Source: Ardenticatenaceae bacterium
Lineage (GTDB): Bacteria > Chloroflexota > Anaerolineae > Promineifilales > Promineifilaceae
DNA: 64,000 bases
Direction: 5' to 3'
Assembly (NCBI GenBank): GCA_020634435.1
Contig: JACKBS010000014.1
Span: 124,001-188,000, forward strand
The translations under genes and the position numbers were made by a program. This document shows positions 17,257 through 26,504 of the stretch, in pieces. A model generated the notes under the pieces. The model ran no database searches. It saw nothing but the letters and a program-made list of their open reading frames with translations, and had not been told where the DNA came from. The stretch's first letter is position 1. Each line of letters begins with the position of its first letter.

Positions 17257-18396
17257 TCAGCGACACCGCTGGACATTCGCCAAATGCTCCTCATAGGTCA
17301 CACTAAACGCATGGCTGCCAGAAACGGCCGCTGTGCAATCGGCCACAAAAAAGATGAAGTCAGTCTGGGTAGGAAACGCCACTGCCTCCAGCGACGACAG
17401 GCTGGGGTTGGCAATGGGGCCTGGCGGCAAACCGGCATACGCGTAAGTGTTGTACGGCGAATCCAGCGCCAAATCTTCCAGCCACAACGGCGATTTCCAC
17501 CAACTGTCCGTGTCTGGCTGGTAGCCCAGCGGGTACTGCACCGTGGGGTCCGCCTCCAGCTTAATGCCCTGCGCCAGCCGGTTGTAAAAGACGCCAGCAA
17601 TAATCGGCCGTTCCGTGGCCACCACCGCCTCCCGCTCCACAATCGCCGCCAATGTCACCGCCTGATGCACCGTCAGCCCTTGCGTTTGATAGCCCTGCCG
17701 CATCTCGGCCGTGACGCGGCGGTCAAACGTGCGCAGCATCAAATCCACCAGATAAACGGCATCGGCATCCAGCGGCACACGGTAGGTGTCGGGGAAAAGG
17801 TAGCCTTCCAACGTGGTGGTGGCAGGCAAGCCGGCCAAAAACGAGTACGGCGTCAGGTCAAATGCGGCCTGTCGCTGGACAATTGCCAGAAACTGAGTGG
17901 CGTCAATGTTAGCGGTGGGGTTGTCGGCCAAATAGTCGGCCATCTGCTCCAAACGCCATCCCTCCACAAAACGCACCGTCTCCTCGCGCACCACAGACTC
18001 GGTGAGCGCGGCGGCCATTTCGGGAATCGTTTGCTGCGGGTCAACAATATATTCGCCCGCTTCTAATTGGGCATCCAAACCGCTGGAGCGCAGGTAGTTG
18101 AGAAATAGTTCAGTGTCATTCAGCAGGCCAGACGCAGCTAAATTGGCCGCAATCGCATCGGCTGATTCGCCCGGCGCAATGGTAAACGGCGCAGGCGTAA
18201 AACCGCTCCCGGCGGGCTGTTCCAGCTCATCGGCGTGGGCAGCCAGGTAGGTTTGCAGGTAAATATCGCGAGCCTGAAGGGAACGGCCGTTTCCCACCAA
18301 ATCGCCCCCACGCCACTGAAAATAAAACAGCAGACCGGCCACCAAACAGGCCGTCATCACCACTAACAGCAGCGCCGACCGCACAAAGCAGCCCAA
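17257..18396 (-). CDS. mltG: Endolytic murein transglycosylase MltG
   Basis: MltG (YceG) cuts nascent glycan strands and ends their elongation near the divisome. One transmembrane helix (about 8-28) is followed by a LysM-like region and the catalytic domain. Visible motifs: YLFPDTYRVP, the catalytic Glu near 254 in LAAIVEREAVV, IAGVFYNRL, KLEADPTVQYPLG, SPYNTYAYAGLPPGPIANP, and the terminal HAFSVTYEEH. The called start is TTG; in-frame codons extend upstream with a basic stretch up to a TGA near 18479 but without ATG or GTG, so the true start is uncertain. It lies within a run of minus-strand envelope genes. Confidence 0.93.
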   Translation of the reverse strand: MGCFVRSALLLVVMTACLVAGLLFYFQWRGGDLVGNGRSLQARDIYLQTYLAAHADELEQPAGSGFTPAPFTIAPGESADAIAANLAASGLLNDTELFLNYLRSSGLDAQLEAGEYIVDPQQTIPEMAAALTESVVREETVRFVEGWRLEQMADYLADNPTANIDATQFLAIVQRQAAFDLTPYSFLAGLPATTTLEGYLFPDTYRVPLDADAVYLVDLMLRTFDRRVTAEMRQGYQTQGLTVHQAVTLAAIVEREAVVATERPIIAGVFYNRLAQGIKLEADPTVQYPLGYQPDTDSWWKSPLWLEDLALDSPYNTYAYAGLPPGPIANPSLSSLEAVAFPTQTDFIFFVADCTAAVSGSHAFSVTYEEHLANVQRCR

Positions 18397-18495
18397 CGAA
18401 CGCCGCTTCGGGCTTTTGGGTGGTTCCTGATAGGGGTCCTTGCGGCGCGGTGGCCGACTTTTTTGCGTATCTATAACTCACCTCTGGGAGAGGTA

Positions 18496-18561
18496 ATTCA
18501 GTAATTAAGTAATTGGGTAATTACAAACCCAAATTACCGAATTACCAATTACCCAATTACA
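18496..18561. repeat. Tandem-unit inverted repeat, GTAATTGGGTAATT family (copy 1)
   Basis: Left arm AGTAATTAAGTAATTGGGTAA, right arm TTACCGAATTACCAATTACCC-AATTAC. It lies between mltG and yqgF; its right end encodes the last residues (N-V-I-G) and stop of YqgF. A second copy is at 32745-32801. Confidence 0.75.
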
Positions 18562-18995
18562 TTTTGATGGGCATCCAAATAGCTCTGCAAAATAAAGGCC
18601 GCAGCGACAGCATCCACCTGCTGGCGGGCTTTTTTGCCGCGCTTGCCGCGCTGGCGCAGGCTGTCTTCGGCCTGGACGGTGGTGTAACTTTCGTCCCAAA
18701 ATTCAATGGGCACGGCGCACTGCTGACTGAACTCAGCGATGTACTCACGAATCCAAACGGCCGTATCGCTATCACCACCCTCGCTCGTCGTCGGCAGACC
18801 AACTACCAGCAGTGTCACCTGCTGCTCAGCCAAAATTTGCCGGTAGCGCGCAAAATCTTCCTTGCGCGATTTCCGCTTCACCACGCCGTACGATTGAGCA
18901 ATCGTGCGCGTGGGATCGCTAATCGCCACACCAATGCGCTTGCTTCCCAAATCCAGCGCCATCACCCGACCAGGAAAATGCGAGCTCACAATCAC
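18549..18995 (-). CDS. yqgF: Putative pre-16S rRNA nuclease / Holliday-junction resolvase-like YqgF (RuvX)
   Basis: The 148-residue protein has the RNase H-like YqgF fold. Motifs: RVMALDLGSKRIGVAISDP (first catalytic Asp), LLVVGLPTTSEGG, FWDESYTTVQAE (Glu) and the C-terminal DAVAAAFILQSYL (Asp). YqgF is linked to 16S rRNA 5'-end processing and to resolvase-like activity. The start is GTG, overlapping the stop of the upstream NUDIX gene, with GGGAG upstream. The last residues and the stop come from an intergenic repeat, showing that the repeat has invaded or replaced the original 3' end. Confidence 0.92.
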   Translation of the reverse strand: MIVSSHFPGRVMALDLGSKRIGVAISDPTRTIAQSYGVVKRKSRKEDFARYRQILAEQQVTLLVVGLPTTSEGGDSDTAVWIREYIAEFSQQCAVPIEFWDESYTTVQAEDSLRQRGKRGKKARQQVDAVAAAFILQSYLDAHQNVIG

Positions 18996-19540
18996 AATTC
19001 TCCCAGCGCGTGCAGCGCGTAAAAGAGGGCACTTTGCTGCACAGAATCCACAATCTCACCGGCAAACAGCATCCGCTTCACGTCGGCGAGGGGTAGCTTG
19101 AGCAGCTCCATTTCTTCAGTGTGGTCCCAGGTGGGAACGGCCGTTTCCACACAACCTGTCGCCAAAAAATAATACGCCTTGCAGCTCATTCGCGCCGGGT
19201 CCGGCGAACCGCTGCCGATGAGCTTGATCTCAGCACAATCGCAGCCCGTTTCTTCCAGAAGTTCGCGCCGCGCGGCCTCAAGCGGGGATTCACCTTCGTC
19301 AATCAAGCCGCCTGGCGTTTCCGCAAGCGTGCACCCCACGCCATGCCGGTAGATGCGCACCATCACAATCTCCCCAGCCGCAGTGACAGGAACAATGTTC
19401 ACGTAGTCGCCGCTTTCCATGATGTAGTATGGGTCGATGAGGCGGCCGTTGCCCATCTCACAGGTATCCGCCCGCACCGCAATCCACTCGTTTTGCAGCA
19501 AATATTCCGAATTCAGCACTTTCCAATCAAGTTGATGCAT
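18992..19540 (-). CDS. NUDIX hydrolase, ADP-ribose pyrophosphatase-like
   Basis: The NUDIX box is complete at residues 77-99 (GGLIDEGESPLEAARRELLE plus ETG), giving the metal-binding RELLEE helix. Upstream of it, DYVNIVPVTAAGEIVMVRIYRHG resembles the dimerization strand of ADP-ribose pyrophosphatases. The C-terminal MELLKLPLADV is also typical. It probably hydrolyses ADP-ribose or a related nucleoside diphosphate derivative; exact substrate is not determinable. It overlaps the next gene yqgF by 4 bases, so the two are translationally coupled. Confidence 0.9.
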   Translation of the reverse strand: MHQLDWKVLNSEYLLQNEWIAVRADTCEMGNGRLIDPYYIMESGDYVNIVPVTAAGEIVMVRIYRHGVGCTLAETPGGLIDEGESPLEAARRELLEETGCDCAEIKLIGSGSPDPARMSCKAYYFLATGCVETAVPTWDHTEEMELLKLPLADVKRMLFAGEIVDSVQQSALFYALHALGEL

Positions 19541-19652
19541 ATTTTTTCTTTGGCCACAGAGAACACAGAGATATTAGAGAAGATAGCTGTGGCTTTTTTC
19601 ATTGTCTGGATTACGGCCGTTTTGACTTGTCGTTTCCCCTACGAAACCGAAC

Positions 19653-19682
19653 CGTTAACAATTAACCATTCACAATTATTAT
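19653..19682. repeat. Half repeat, TTAACCATTCACAATT family
   Basis: GTTAACAATTAACCATTCAC is close to units at 9083-9140 and 17216-17254. There is no obvious second arm within 40 bases. It sits just past the stop of the baseplate-J-like gene. Confidence 0.5.
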
Positions 19683-21238
19683 GGCTCAATTTCCGTCTGA
19701 ATGCGCGTCGCCAGGTACGGCACCCGGTTAAACCAGAGCGGCCAAATGTCCAGCGTGGGCACGGCGCGGAGCGGGAGATTTTGGTACAGGTACGCTGCGG
19801 CCGTTTCTGGCGATTGTCCGGTAACGGCCGTAATTGGCCCATCCAGCGCCAAATTCGCCGCGACGATTCCTTCGCCAATCATGGAAAATGTCACCCGCCC
19901 CGACTCATCGACCGCCACTACATTGCCGCTGCTAAAGCGAATGCTGTCCGGCACCAGCGTAAAGCCGCCCGGCACAGCCTGCCCCAGTGAGTCAAAAGCT
20001 AAACCAGAGGCGATAGTGGTGTCAACGGCCGTTCCCTGCAATTCGGCCCGCATTACCAAAGTCAACTCTGCTGTCTGCTCGCCCACATCGTGCGAAAACG
20101 TCTCATCCAAAATCGTCACAACGCGCACAGTGTCCTTTGATATAAATTCGCGCTCCGTTAGCTGCGCTTCCATGTTGGCCAGGGCCACTGCCTGCAAAAA
20201 TTGCAGCGCCTGCGCCCGCAGCCGCTCCTGATCTTCGGCGGAAACAGCGGCCGTTTCCCGCACCGCACCGCCCGTCATCTCCTCCAAATTGCGCACTTCC
20301 ACCTGCAAATCGAGCGGCCCCTGCACCCGGTTCACCAAATTGGCCGCCACGTTGCCCTGCGGCCCCGGCTCCTCAGCGATGACCTCAACTTCGGCCGTGC
20401 TACCCACCGCTTCGGCCAGCACCACCTCTTCAAGCGTCTGGAAAGTGATGTTGCTGCCATCCGATGTGCCAACGCGCGTACCAGCCGGAATCGTTACCGA
20501 CTGGGGCAGTTGATTGGCAAACAACACCGTCCCCCGCGCCGGCGCATCCGGCAGCTCCACCGAACCGGTCGTCGCCACGCTGGTTTGCCATGATTCAGTC
20601 GTGGTGAGCAGGCGCGCCGGGACGGTGTTCAGCGCGTAATCCACCGTCGCCACGGCCGGATCGGCAATCACAGCCCGTTCAACCTGCACGGTTTCAGTTT
20701 CGGGTTGCAAAATAATGGTGGCACCCGGCACGGCGTAGGTGAAAGCGACATACAAAATGGCCAGGGTGAGGCAAAACAGGGCAATGGCCAGATAGCGTAC
20801 CAGCCACAGCCGCAAAGTTGATTTTGGTGCGAGTCGGCGGTTCATTTCTTGACGGTCAGCGGTGTCTAGAGTGGGATACGGCCGTTCCTGAAAAAACTCC
20901 TCCCATTCGCCAACGCCAACCGTCGGCAGCCCCACCCGCTCAGAGCGTTTGCGACCACGCCACCAGCCTCGGCGGCTCGTCTCGGCTATCTCTACAGAAG
21001 GGAAAACCGGCAGCCCGATGGCCTGTGCTTGCCGCGAAATCGGCACATCGGGCGTTACCAACCCCACATCCAGCCGCTGCCGATCGGCAAAACGGCGCAG
21101 GCGCACCAAATCCAGCCCTTCGCGCAGCACGCCGCCGTCCTCCGGCAGCACCAGCAGCGCCTGCTGCTCGCCTGCCCAGGTCAGCCGGTCGCAAATGGAG
21201 ATGATGTCGTCGGAATCGTCGAGGTGGATAATTTGCAT
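19679..21238 (-). CDS. Baseplate J/gp47-like membrane protein
   Basis: The 519-residue protein has a cytoplasmic N-terminal half (NTP-binding-like fold not clear, 'LVLPEDGGVLREGLDLVRLRRFADRQ'), a transmembrane helix near 148-172, and an extracytoplasmic part. That part contains the baseplate_J signature region: GTVLFANQLPQSVTIPAGTRVGT, TFQTLEEVVLAEAVGSTAEVEV, GPQGNVAANLVNRVQGPL. In phage the family forms the baseplate wedge; in Chloroflexota stand-alone membrane versions are seen without other phage genes, as here. So I do not read this as prophage. Role unknown. Confidence 0.8.
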   Translation of the reverse strand: MQIIHLDDSDDIISICDRLTWAGEQQALLVLPEDGGVLREGLDLVRLRRFADRQRLDVGLVTPDVPISRQAQAIGLPVFPSVEIAETSRRGWWRGRKRSERVGLPTVGVGEWEEFFQERPYPTLDTADRQEMNRRLAPKSTLRLWLVRYLAIALFCLTLAILYVAFTYAVPGATIILQPETETVQVERAVIADPAVATVDYALNTVPARLLTTTESWQTSVATTGSVELPDAPARGTVLFANQLPQSVTIPAGTRVGTSDGSNITFQTLEEVVLAEAVGSTAEVEVIAEEPGPQGNVAANLVNRVQGPLDLQVEVRNLEEMTGGAVRETAAVSAEDQERLRAQALQFLQAVALANMEAQLTEREFISKDTVRVVTILDETFSHDVGEQTAELTLVMRAELQGTAVDTTIASGLAFDSLGQAVPGGFTLVPDSIRFSSGNVVAVDESGRVTFSMIGEGIVAANLALDGPITAVTGQSPETAAAYLYQNLPLRAVPTLDIWPLWFNRVPYLATRIQTEIEP

Positions 21239-21239
21239 G

Positions 21240-21303
21240 GAGGAGAATTGGAGATTGGAGATTGGAGATTGAGCCTGTTTTTAATCTCTAATCTCCAATC
21301 TCT
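21240..21303. repeat. Tandem-unit inverted repeat, GGAGATT family (copy 1)
   Basis: Left arm: GGAGAATTGGAGATTGGAGA and another GATTGGAGATT. Right arm: AATCTCTAATCTCCAATCTC. It is the full spacer between alaS and the baseplate-J-like gene. The same sequence family occurs inside the second valS at 32057-32126. Confidence 0.85.
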
Positions 21304-21312
21304 AGTCCCCTT

Positions 21313-23997
21313 TTACTTAAGCGCTGCTTCGATCAGTTGCGGCACCAGCGCCAGCGCCTCGGGCAGTTTGGACGCATCCTTGCCGCCTGCCTGGGCCATA
21401 TCGGGGCGACCGCCACCGCCGCCACCAACCACTTTGGCCACGTCGCGCACGATGTCGCCCGCTTTGATGCCGCGCGGGATTAAATCTTTCGTGACGGCCG
21501 CGATGATGATTGGTTTGCCGTTGTTAAGTGTGGCGAGAACGGCCGTTCCCGACCCCACCACATCCCGGAACCGATCGACCATCTGGCGCAGGCCATCGAC
21601 ATCCACACCGTCAACCTGAGCGGTAAGCAGTTTCACGCCCGCTACTTCCTGTGTCTGAGTCAGGATGGCATCAAACTGGAATGCCGCCAATTTTTGCTGC
21701 ATTTGCTCGATCCGTTTTTGCGCCGCTTTCTGCTCCGCTTGCAGCGCCTCCACGCGGGATTCCAGCTCAGAGACGGGCACGTTTAGCTGCCCCGCCAGCC
21801 GGTCCAGTAAATTCAGCCGCTCCGCGATGAGCTGCCGCGCCGCGCGACCGGTCACCGCCTCCACGCGGCGCACGCCCGCCGAAACAGCGCCTTCGCTGGT
21901 GAAGCGGAACAGGCCAATGTCGTTGGTCTCGGAAACGTGCAGGCCACCACAAAGTTCGAAGCTGTACGGCCGTTCGCCCTCGTAGCCAATCTGCACCGTG
22001 CGCACAATCTCACCGTACTTTTCGCCGAAGAGCGCCATCGCCCCCTGGCCAATCGCTTCTTTTTGGCCCATGTACTCAATTTCTACCGGATAATTCGCCA
22101 GAATTGCGCCGTTGATCTTCTCTTCAATTTCGGCCAGGGTGTTATTGTCCACGCCGTGGTCGTGAGTGAAGTCGAAGCGCAGCCGGTCCGGCGCCACCAG
22201 CGACCCCGCCTGAGTGACGTGGGTGCCCAGCCGGTCGCGCAGTTCCTGGTGCAAAATGTGGGTCGCGGTGTGGTTGCGGCGAATGTCGCTGCGGCGCAAA
22301 TCGTCTACCTGCAAGCGGACGGGCTGGTTCAGGCTAAATTCGCCCTGCACCACCTCGCCGACCAGCACGACCAGACCGTTGAGCGGCTTGCGCGTGTCGT
22401 CAACACGGAAGGTCGCGCCGCCGTCCAGCCCCACAACCTGGCCCTTGTCGCTAACCTCACCACCAGACTCAACGTAAAAGTTGGAAACGGCCGTTACCAT
22501 CTCCACCTTTTCGCCCACTTTTACCGAATCCGCCAACTCGCCATCACGAATAAGCCCCACAATTTCCGACTCAGTTTCAGCGCTCATGTACGGGTCATAC
22601 TCCACGCCGTCTTCGAGTTGGCCGGTGGATTGGAGATTGGTGAGGAGACGGCCGTAAACGCCCGTATCGCCGCTATATTCGCCAAACGCACCCTTGCCGC
22701 TGGCAATCGCGTGCGCCTCACGCGCCTCGGTATACTCTTTCTCATCGACAGTGAAACCATGTTCCTGCACCACGTCGCGGGTAATTTCTAATGGCAGCCC
22801 ATGCGTCGCGTACAAATCAAAGGCCACTTCACCGGAGATTTCTTTCTCGCCCTTCTCGTTCAGTTCGGCCATCACATGGTGCAGCTGCACCATTGCCGAT
22901 TCCAACGTGCGGGCAAATTTCTTCTCTTCTTGCTTCAAGGTACGCAGCACATGCTCCTCGCGCAGCCTGAGTTCCGGGTATGCATCACCCATCTGCTGAA
23001 TGTACACCTTGGCGATTTCGCCCAAAAACGGGCCAGTGAAGCCAATGCTGTAGCCAAAACGGACCGCCCGCCGGATGATCATGCGCAACACGTAGCCTGC
23101 GCCGGTACTGCCAGGGCGCACACCATCGGCAATCAAAAAGGTCGCCGCACGCCCATGATCCGCAATCACACGATACCCAACCAAATGTTCCTGCCGCTGC
23201 TCGTCATCATCACCTAACAACTCTTGCACGCGTTCCAGCGCGCCACTAAACAGGTCGGTGTCGTAGTTGTTGTCTTTGTGCTGCATGATCTGCACCATGC
23301 GCTCTAGACCCAGCCCGGTGTCTACCGAGGGCTTGGGCAGCGGGGTCAGGCTGCCATCTTTTTCTCGGTTGAACTGCATGAAGACGAGGTTCCAGAATTC
23401 CAGGAACTCTTCGTCATCGTCGGCGTTAAGTCGGCTGGGATCGCAGGTTTCCATGTCACCGGCGTAGTAAAACATCTCAGAGTTGGGGCCGCAGGGGCCG
23501 GTTTCGCCCATCTCCCAGAAGTTGTCTTTTTTGCCAAAGCGCAAGATTTTTTCGGCGGGCAGGTAGCGCTGCCACAGCTCAAACGATTCGTCGTCGTCGG
23601 TGTAAATCGTGGCCCAGAGGCGCTCTTCTTCCAGCTCCAAAACGCCGGTCACAAACTGCCAGGCGAAGTCGATTGCCTCTTTTTTGAAGTAATCGCCAAA
23701 AGAGAAGTTGCCCATCATCTCAAAAAAGGTGTGGTGGCGGGGCGACGGACCGACATTCTCTAAGTCGTTGTGCTTGCCCTGGACGCGCATCACTTTTTGG
23801 GCAGTGGTAGCCCGAGTATACGGCCGTTTCTCCCGCCCCAAAAACACGTCCACAAACTGGTTCATCCCCGCGTTGGTAAACAGCAGGGTTGGATTGTCAT
23901 GCTGCGGCAGCGGCGCACTGGCAACCACTTCGTGCTGCTGCTCGTTGAAATAATCTAAAAATGCTTTGCGAATTTCATTACTGGTTGTGGGTCTCAT
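21313..23997 (-). CDS. alaS: Alanyl-tRNA synthetase
   Basis: Class II AlaRS charges tRNA-Ala. The protein is 894 residues from ATG at 23997, full length. The N-terminal core has TSNEIRKAFLDYF, HHTFFEMMGNFSFGDYF, FWEMGETGPCGPNSEM and DTGLGLERMVQIMQ. The editing domain has the metal-binding HTATHILH and CGGLHVS (CGGLH in place of the usual CGGTH). The C-terminal C-Ala region ends in a Gly-rich GGGGGGRPDMAQAGGKD. No T-box precedes it, unlike the two valS genes. A spacer repeat lies directly upstream. Confidence 0.97.
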   Translation of the reverse strand: MRPTTSNEIRKAFLDYFNEQQHEVVASAPLPQHDNPTLLFTNAGMNQFVDVFLGREKRPYTRATTAQKVMRVQGKHNDLENVGPSPRHHTFFEMMGNFSFGDYFKKEAIDFAWQFVTGVLELEEERLWATIYTDDDESFELWQRYLPAEKILRFGKKDNFWEMGETGPCGPNSEMFYYAGDMETCDPSRLNADDDEEFLEFWNLVFMQFNREKDGSLTPLPKPSVDTGLGLERMVQIMQHKDNNYDTDLFSGALERVQELLGDDDEQRQEHLVGYRVIADHGRAATFLIADGVRPGSTGAGYVLRMIIRRAVRFGYSIGFTGPFLGEIAKVYIQQMGDAYPELRLREEHVLRTLKQEEKKFARTLESAMVQLHHVMAELNEKGEKEISGEVAFDLYATHGLPLEITRDVVQEHGFTVDEKEYTEAREAHAIASGKGAFGEYSGDTGVYGRLLTNLQSTGQLEDGVEYDPYMSAETESEIVGLIRDGELADSVKVGEKVEMVTAVSNFYVESGGEVSDKGQVVGLDGGATFRVDDTRKPLNGLVVLVGEVVQGEFSLNQPVRLQVDDLRRSDIRRNHTATHILHQELRDRLGTHVTQAGSLVAPDRLRFDFTHDHGVDNNTLAEIEEKINGAILANYPVEIEYMGQKEAIGQGAMALFGEKYGEIVRTVQIGYEGERPYSFELCGGLHVSETNDIGLFRFTSEGAVSAGVRRVEAVTGRAARQLIAERLNLLDRLAGQLNVPVSELESRVEALQAEQKAAQKRIEQMQQKLAAFQFDAILTQTQEVAGVKLLTAQVDGVDVDGLRQMVDRFRDVVGSGTAVLATLNNGKPIIIAAVTKDLIPRGIKAGDIVRDVAKVVGGGGGGRPDMAQAGGKDASKLPEALALVPQLIEAALK

Positions 23998-24013
23998 TTT
24001 CACTCCGTTTTTT

Positions 24014-24083
24014 CGGTAATCGGTTATCTGTAATCAGTAATCGGTAAAAAACCGATTACCGACCACCGTTTACCGATTACCGG
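24014..24083. repeat. Tandem-unit inverted repeat, GGTAATC family (copy 2)
   Basis: CGGTAATCGGTTATCTGTAA-TCAGTAATCGGT faces ACCGATTACCGACCACCGTT-TACCGATTACCGG. It lies between the alaS start and the terminator of the upstream gene. Confidence 0.85.
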
Positions 24084-24100
24084 AATTTTACCGTAGCAAC

Positions 24101-24143
24101 AAAAAACCGCCAGACTGCACTTTGGGTGCTTGCAGTCTGGCGG
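24101..24143 (-). terminator. Intrinsic terminator of the propeller-lipoprotein gene
   Basis: On the minus strand, a 13-bp stem CCGCCAGACTGCA/TGCAGTCTGGCGG (24107-24119 with 24131-24143) is followed by TTTTTT. It lies about 140 bases past the gene's stop, so the transcript would end before alaS. Confidence 0.85.
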
Positions 24144-24279
24144 CTAAGGTGCTGCGCTTAAATTGTGGTGAAAACTCAGGCAGCAGCACATGCCAGACTG
24201 TTCGTCTGGGCGGCGGCTGCGGCGGCGCTAGGGCGCATGTGAGTGTTCACAAGGGTCATCATAGGCAGATGGTAACAAA

Positions 24280-25446
24280 TCACTCCTGGGGTGTCAACGA
24301 CAAAATCATTGGCCCACGGGAAGTGACGAGGACCACGCTTTCGTTTTCTTCGTACCATCCGGCCAGCTGGGCATCGGCAATTTGCATGCTGATGACGGCC
24401 GTTTCAAACCCCTCATCAAATTGATAGAACATCACGCCGGAACCAAACATGCCCTCGGTTTCGGCGATGAGTTGGTTGTGGGTTGATGAGTAGAGCATAG
24501 TTAACGGCCGTCCATTATCCAACGACACGCCATCGCCACTGGCAGGCACAAATGTTTCGCTGCCGTCTGCTGCCACAATGGTGAATGGCGCGTCGGCATA
24601 AAGCAGGTAGCCGGAATCGCCCAGCCAAAGGGGGGCATCGCCAACCCAGCCGCTGTTGGCGTACACGCCGCTGGCAATCGGCGAATTGCCAGAGTCACTG
24701 GCGACGTCCGTTACAAACAGCTCGTTACGGCGCAGGTAGGCAAGCATACGGCCGTCTGGCGACCAGGAGAAGAACGGATCAATATCTTCTACCAGCACCG
24801 TACGATTCTCTGAACCTCGAACCAGCACTAAATCAAATCCCTGCCCATTATGAATAGCGGCGGCCACTGAGGGTGGCCCGTCAAGCATTTCCATAGGGGT
24901 GATCACCGCACGGCCCACCTGCTCCGCCCAAAGAGTCTCTTCACCCGTGGCAAAGTCATACAGGTGCAAGTCGGTCACGGATTGTTGATTGGCCGTTGCT
25001 TCCCAAAAGTAGCTGCCGTAAGCCAACCAACCGTTGGCGTAATCAAAGTAAATTTCTACGGCTACAGGCAGCTCTTGCGTGGCCATCTCGCCATCTTCAA
25101 CCATGAGCACAGGCTCACCAAAATTCCCCGACGCATACGGCAGCCAAACAAGTTCAGGCACATCGGCCGCTTGCGGTGCGACGGCCTCTGTCTCAGCCGG
25201 GGTAGCCGTTGGCAGGGTGACGGGCGGGCGCGTTGGCCGTGACTGTGGCGTGGGCGGGACAACTGTGGGGCGAGGCGTGCTGGTTGGTGGGGCTGGTACG
25301 GCCGTATCCGTCGGCTGTACATCTTCTACAACAACTGTTTCAGTACGGGCGGCCGTAGGAGAAACGGCCGTAGGCGTTGGCTCATCTTGAGAACCACAGG
25401 CCGCCAACAGCAGTAAAACTATAATCAACCAGCTCGATTTTTTCAT
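24280..25446 (-). CDS. Lipoprotein with C-terminal propeller-like repeats
   Basis: The ATG at 25446 gives a strong lipoprotein signal (MKKSSWLIIVLLLLAACG, Cys17). A long Thr/Pro/Val linker (about 20-95) follows. The C-terminal part has WSPDGRMLAYLRR and other TolB/WD40-like strands, suggesting a beta-propeller. The ORF extends 17 codons further upstream through a 'GGGTTGAAACCCCAGG' repeat; that extension encodes no signal and I exclude it. No enzymatic motif. Likely an exported binding protein. Similar propeller signatures occur in the giant proteins at 6.5-11.7 kb. Confidence 0.8.
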   Translation of the reverse strand: MKKSSWLIIVLLLLAACGSQDEPTPTAVSPTAARTETVVVEDVQPTDTAVPAPPTSTPRPTVVPPTPQSRPTRPPVTLPTATPAETEAVAPQAADVPELVWLPYASGNFGEPVLMVEDGEMATQELPVAVEIYFDYANGWLAYGSYFWEATANQQSVTDLHLYDFATGEETLWAEQVGRAVITPMEMLDGPPSVAAAIHNGQGFDLVLVRGSENRTVLVEDIDPFFSWSPDGRMLAYLRRNELFVTDVASDSGNSPIASGVYANSGWVGDAPLWLGDSGYLLYADAPFTIVAADGSETFVPASGDGVSLDNGRPLTMLYSSTHNQLIAETEGMFGSGVMFYQFDEGFETAVISMQIADAQLAGWYEENESVVLVTSRGPMILSLTPQE

Positions 25447-25520
25447 AACAACCTCACTGGGGTTGAAACCCCAGGCTAAATTAAACCACAGCTTCAAATC
25501 AACCTGGCCAAAACTCCAGG
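25447..25520. repeat. Imperfect palindrome GGGGTTGAAACCCC with CCAGGCTA units
   Basis: GGGGTTGAAACCCC (25459-25472) is itself a hairpin; CCAGGCTA occurs on both sides (near 25470 and 25520). It fills the gap between the lipoate ligase and the lipoprotein gene. Confidence 0.5.
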
Positions 25521-26504
25521 CTAGAGGAGCAAATTTAAGAATACTTCTTTTTCCAGTGGACCAAAAAAGGGTGATAAATCAACCTCGGCCAGCGCTTCAT
25601 GAATGGCATCCCAATCGTAGCGCAGGCCGGTGAGCTGTTTTTCTAGCTCAGCCACGTCCCGATGGCCGCTAAAGTCACCATAAATTTTGATTGTCTGAAT
25701 GAGTCCTTTCTCCACCCAAATGCGAGCATCCAGCTTGCCCACAGGCAGCTTTTCGCTTTTCTGAATGTTGAAGGCGGGGGAACGGCCGTAATTCCAATCC
25801 CACGTCATGTACCGCTGCATCGCAATTTCGCGAATTTGCTCCCAATCTCTCTCGGTCAACACATACATTGGCACAGCGCCACCGCCAAAGATGCCCCGCA
25901 GCAGCTCATCCCGCAAAGCGATAATGTCCATACTTTTAGGCAAATACTCCTGCACGTTGGTCACAAAGGAACGCACCGACTGCACTGCCTTGGACTCAAT
26001 CTGCACCTGGCGCGGATTGATGGCCCGCAGCATATTTTCCAGGTTAGTATTAAACAAAATGGTGCCATGGCTAAACATCCGCCCCGTTGAAGCGTACTGG
26101 GCATTGCCTGAAATCTTTTTGCCATCCACAAAAATGTCGCTTTTGCCCTGCTCCACCGCATTAACGCCCAGGCTTTGCAGCACCTCAACAACCGGGCCAA
26201 TAAACTTGCCAAAATTGTGTAAATCTTGCTTACCGTGGGTAATAAAGCTGAAATTCAAATTACCCAAGTCATGATAAACCGCGCCGCCACCCGACAAACG
26301 ACGCACGACATGAATATTGTTTTCCCGCACAAAATTTGGGTCAATTTCTTCAACGCTGTTTTGGTTGCGGCCAATAATTACCGAAGGAGAGTTGATGTAA
26401 AACAGCAGCAATGGTTCAACAACGTGAAGGTTGCGCAGCAAATGCTCTTCAATTGCCAGATTCATTCTCGGATCGGTTGTTTCGTTGTTGTCCACAAATA
26501 ACAT
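25521..26504 (-). CDS. lplA: Lipoate-protein ligase A
   Basis: LplA activates lipoate with ATP and attaches it to E2/GcvH lysines. The BPL_LplA_LipB fold is shown by RRLSGGGAVYHD (68-79), NLNFSFITHG, the lysine loop VDGKKISGNAQY (near 127-138) and HGTILFNTN. The C-terminal part (from about 240) contains the LplA accessory domain. Length 327 fits stand-alone LplA. ATG start. No lipoylated partner gene is nearby. It is divergent from the response-regulator gene at 26785. Confidence 0.95.
   Translation of the reverse strand: MLFVDNNETTDPRMNLAIEEHLLRNLHVVEPLLLFYINSPSVIIGRNQNSVEEIDPNFVRENNIHVVRRLSGGGAVYHDLGNLNFSFITHGKQDLHNFGKFIGPVVEVLQSLGVNAVEQGKSDIFVDGKKISGNAQYASTGRMFSHGTILFNTNLENMLRAINPRQVQIESKAVQSVRSFVTNVQEYLPKSMDIIALRDELLRGIFGGGAVPMYVLTERDWEQIREIAMQRYMTWDWNYGRSPAFNIQKSEKLPVGKLDARIWVEKGLIQTIKIYGDFSGHRDVAELEKQLTGLRYDWDAIHEALAEVDLSPFFGPLEKEVFLNLLL

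Noticed and set aside
19679..21238. Baseplate-J-like gene as evidence for a prophage
   Set aside because: Single membrane-anchored homologue with no tail, capsid, integrase or lysis gene nearby; neighbours are housekeeping.
24003..24279. T-box for alaS
   Set aside because: I searched the leader for GGTGG-ACC type antiterminator and found none; the hairpin there ends the upstream transcript.
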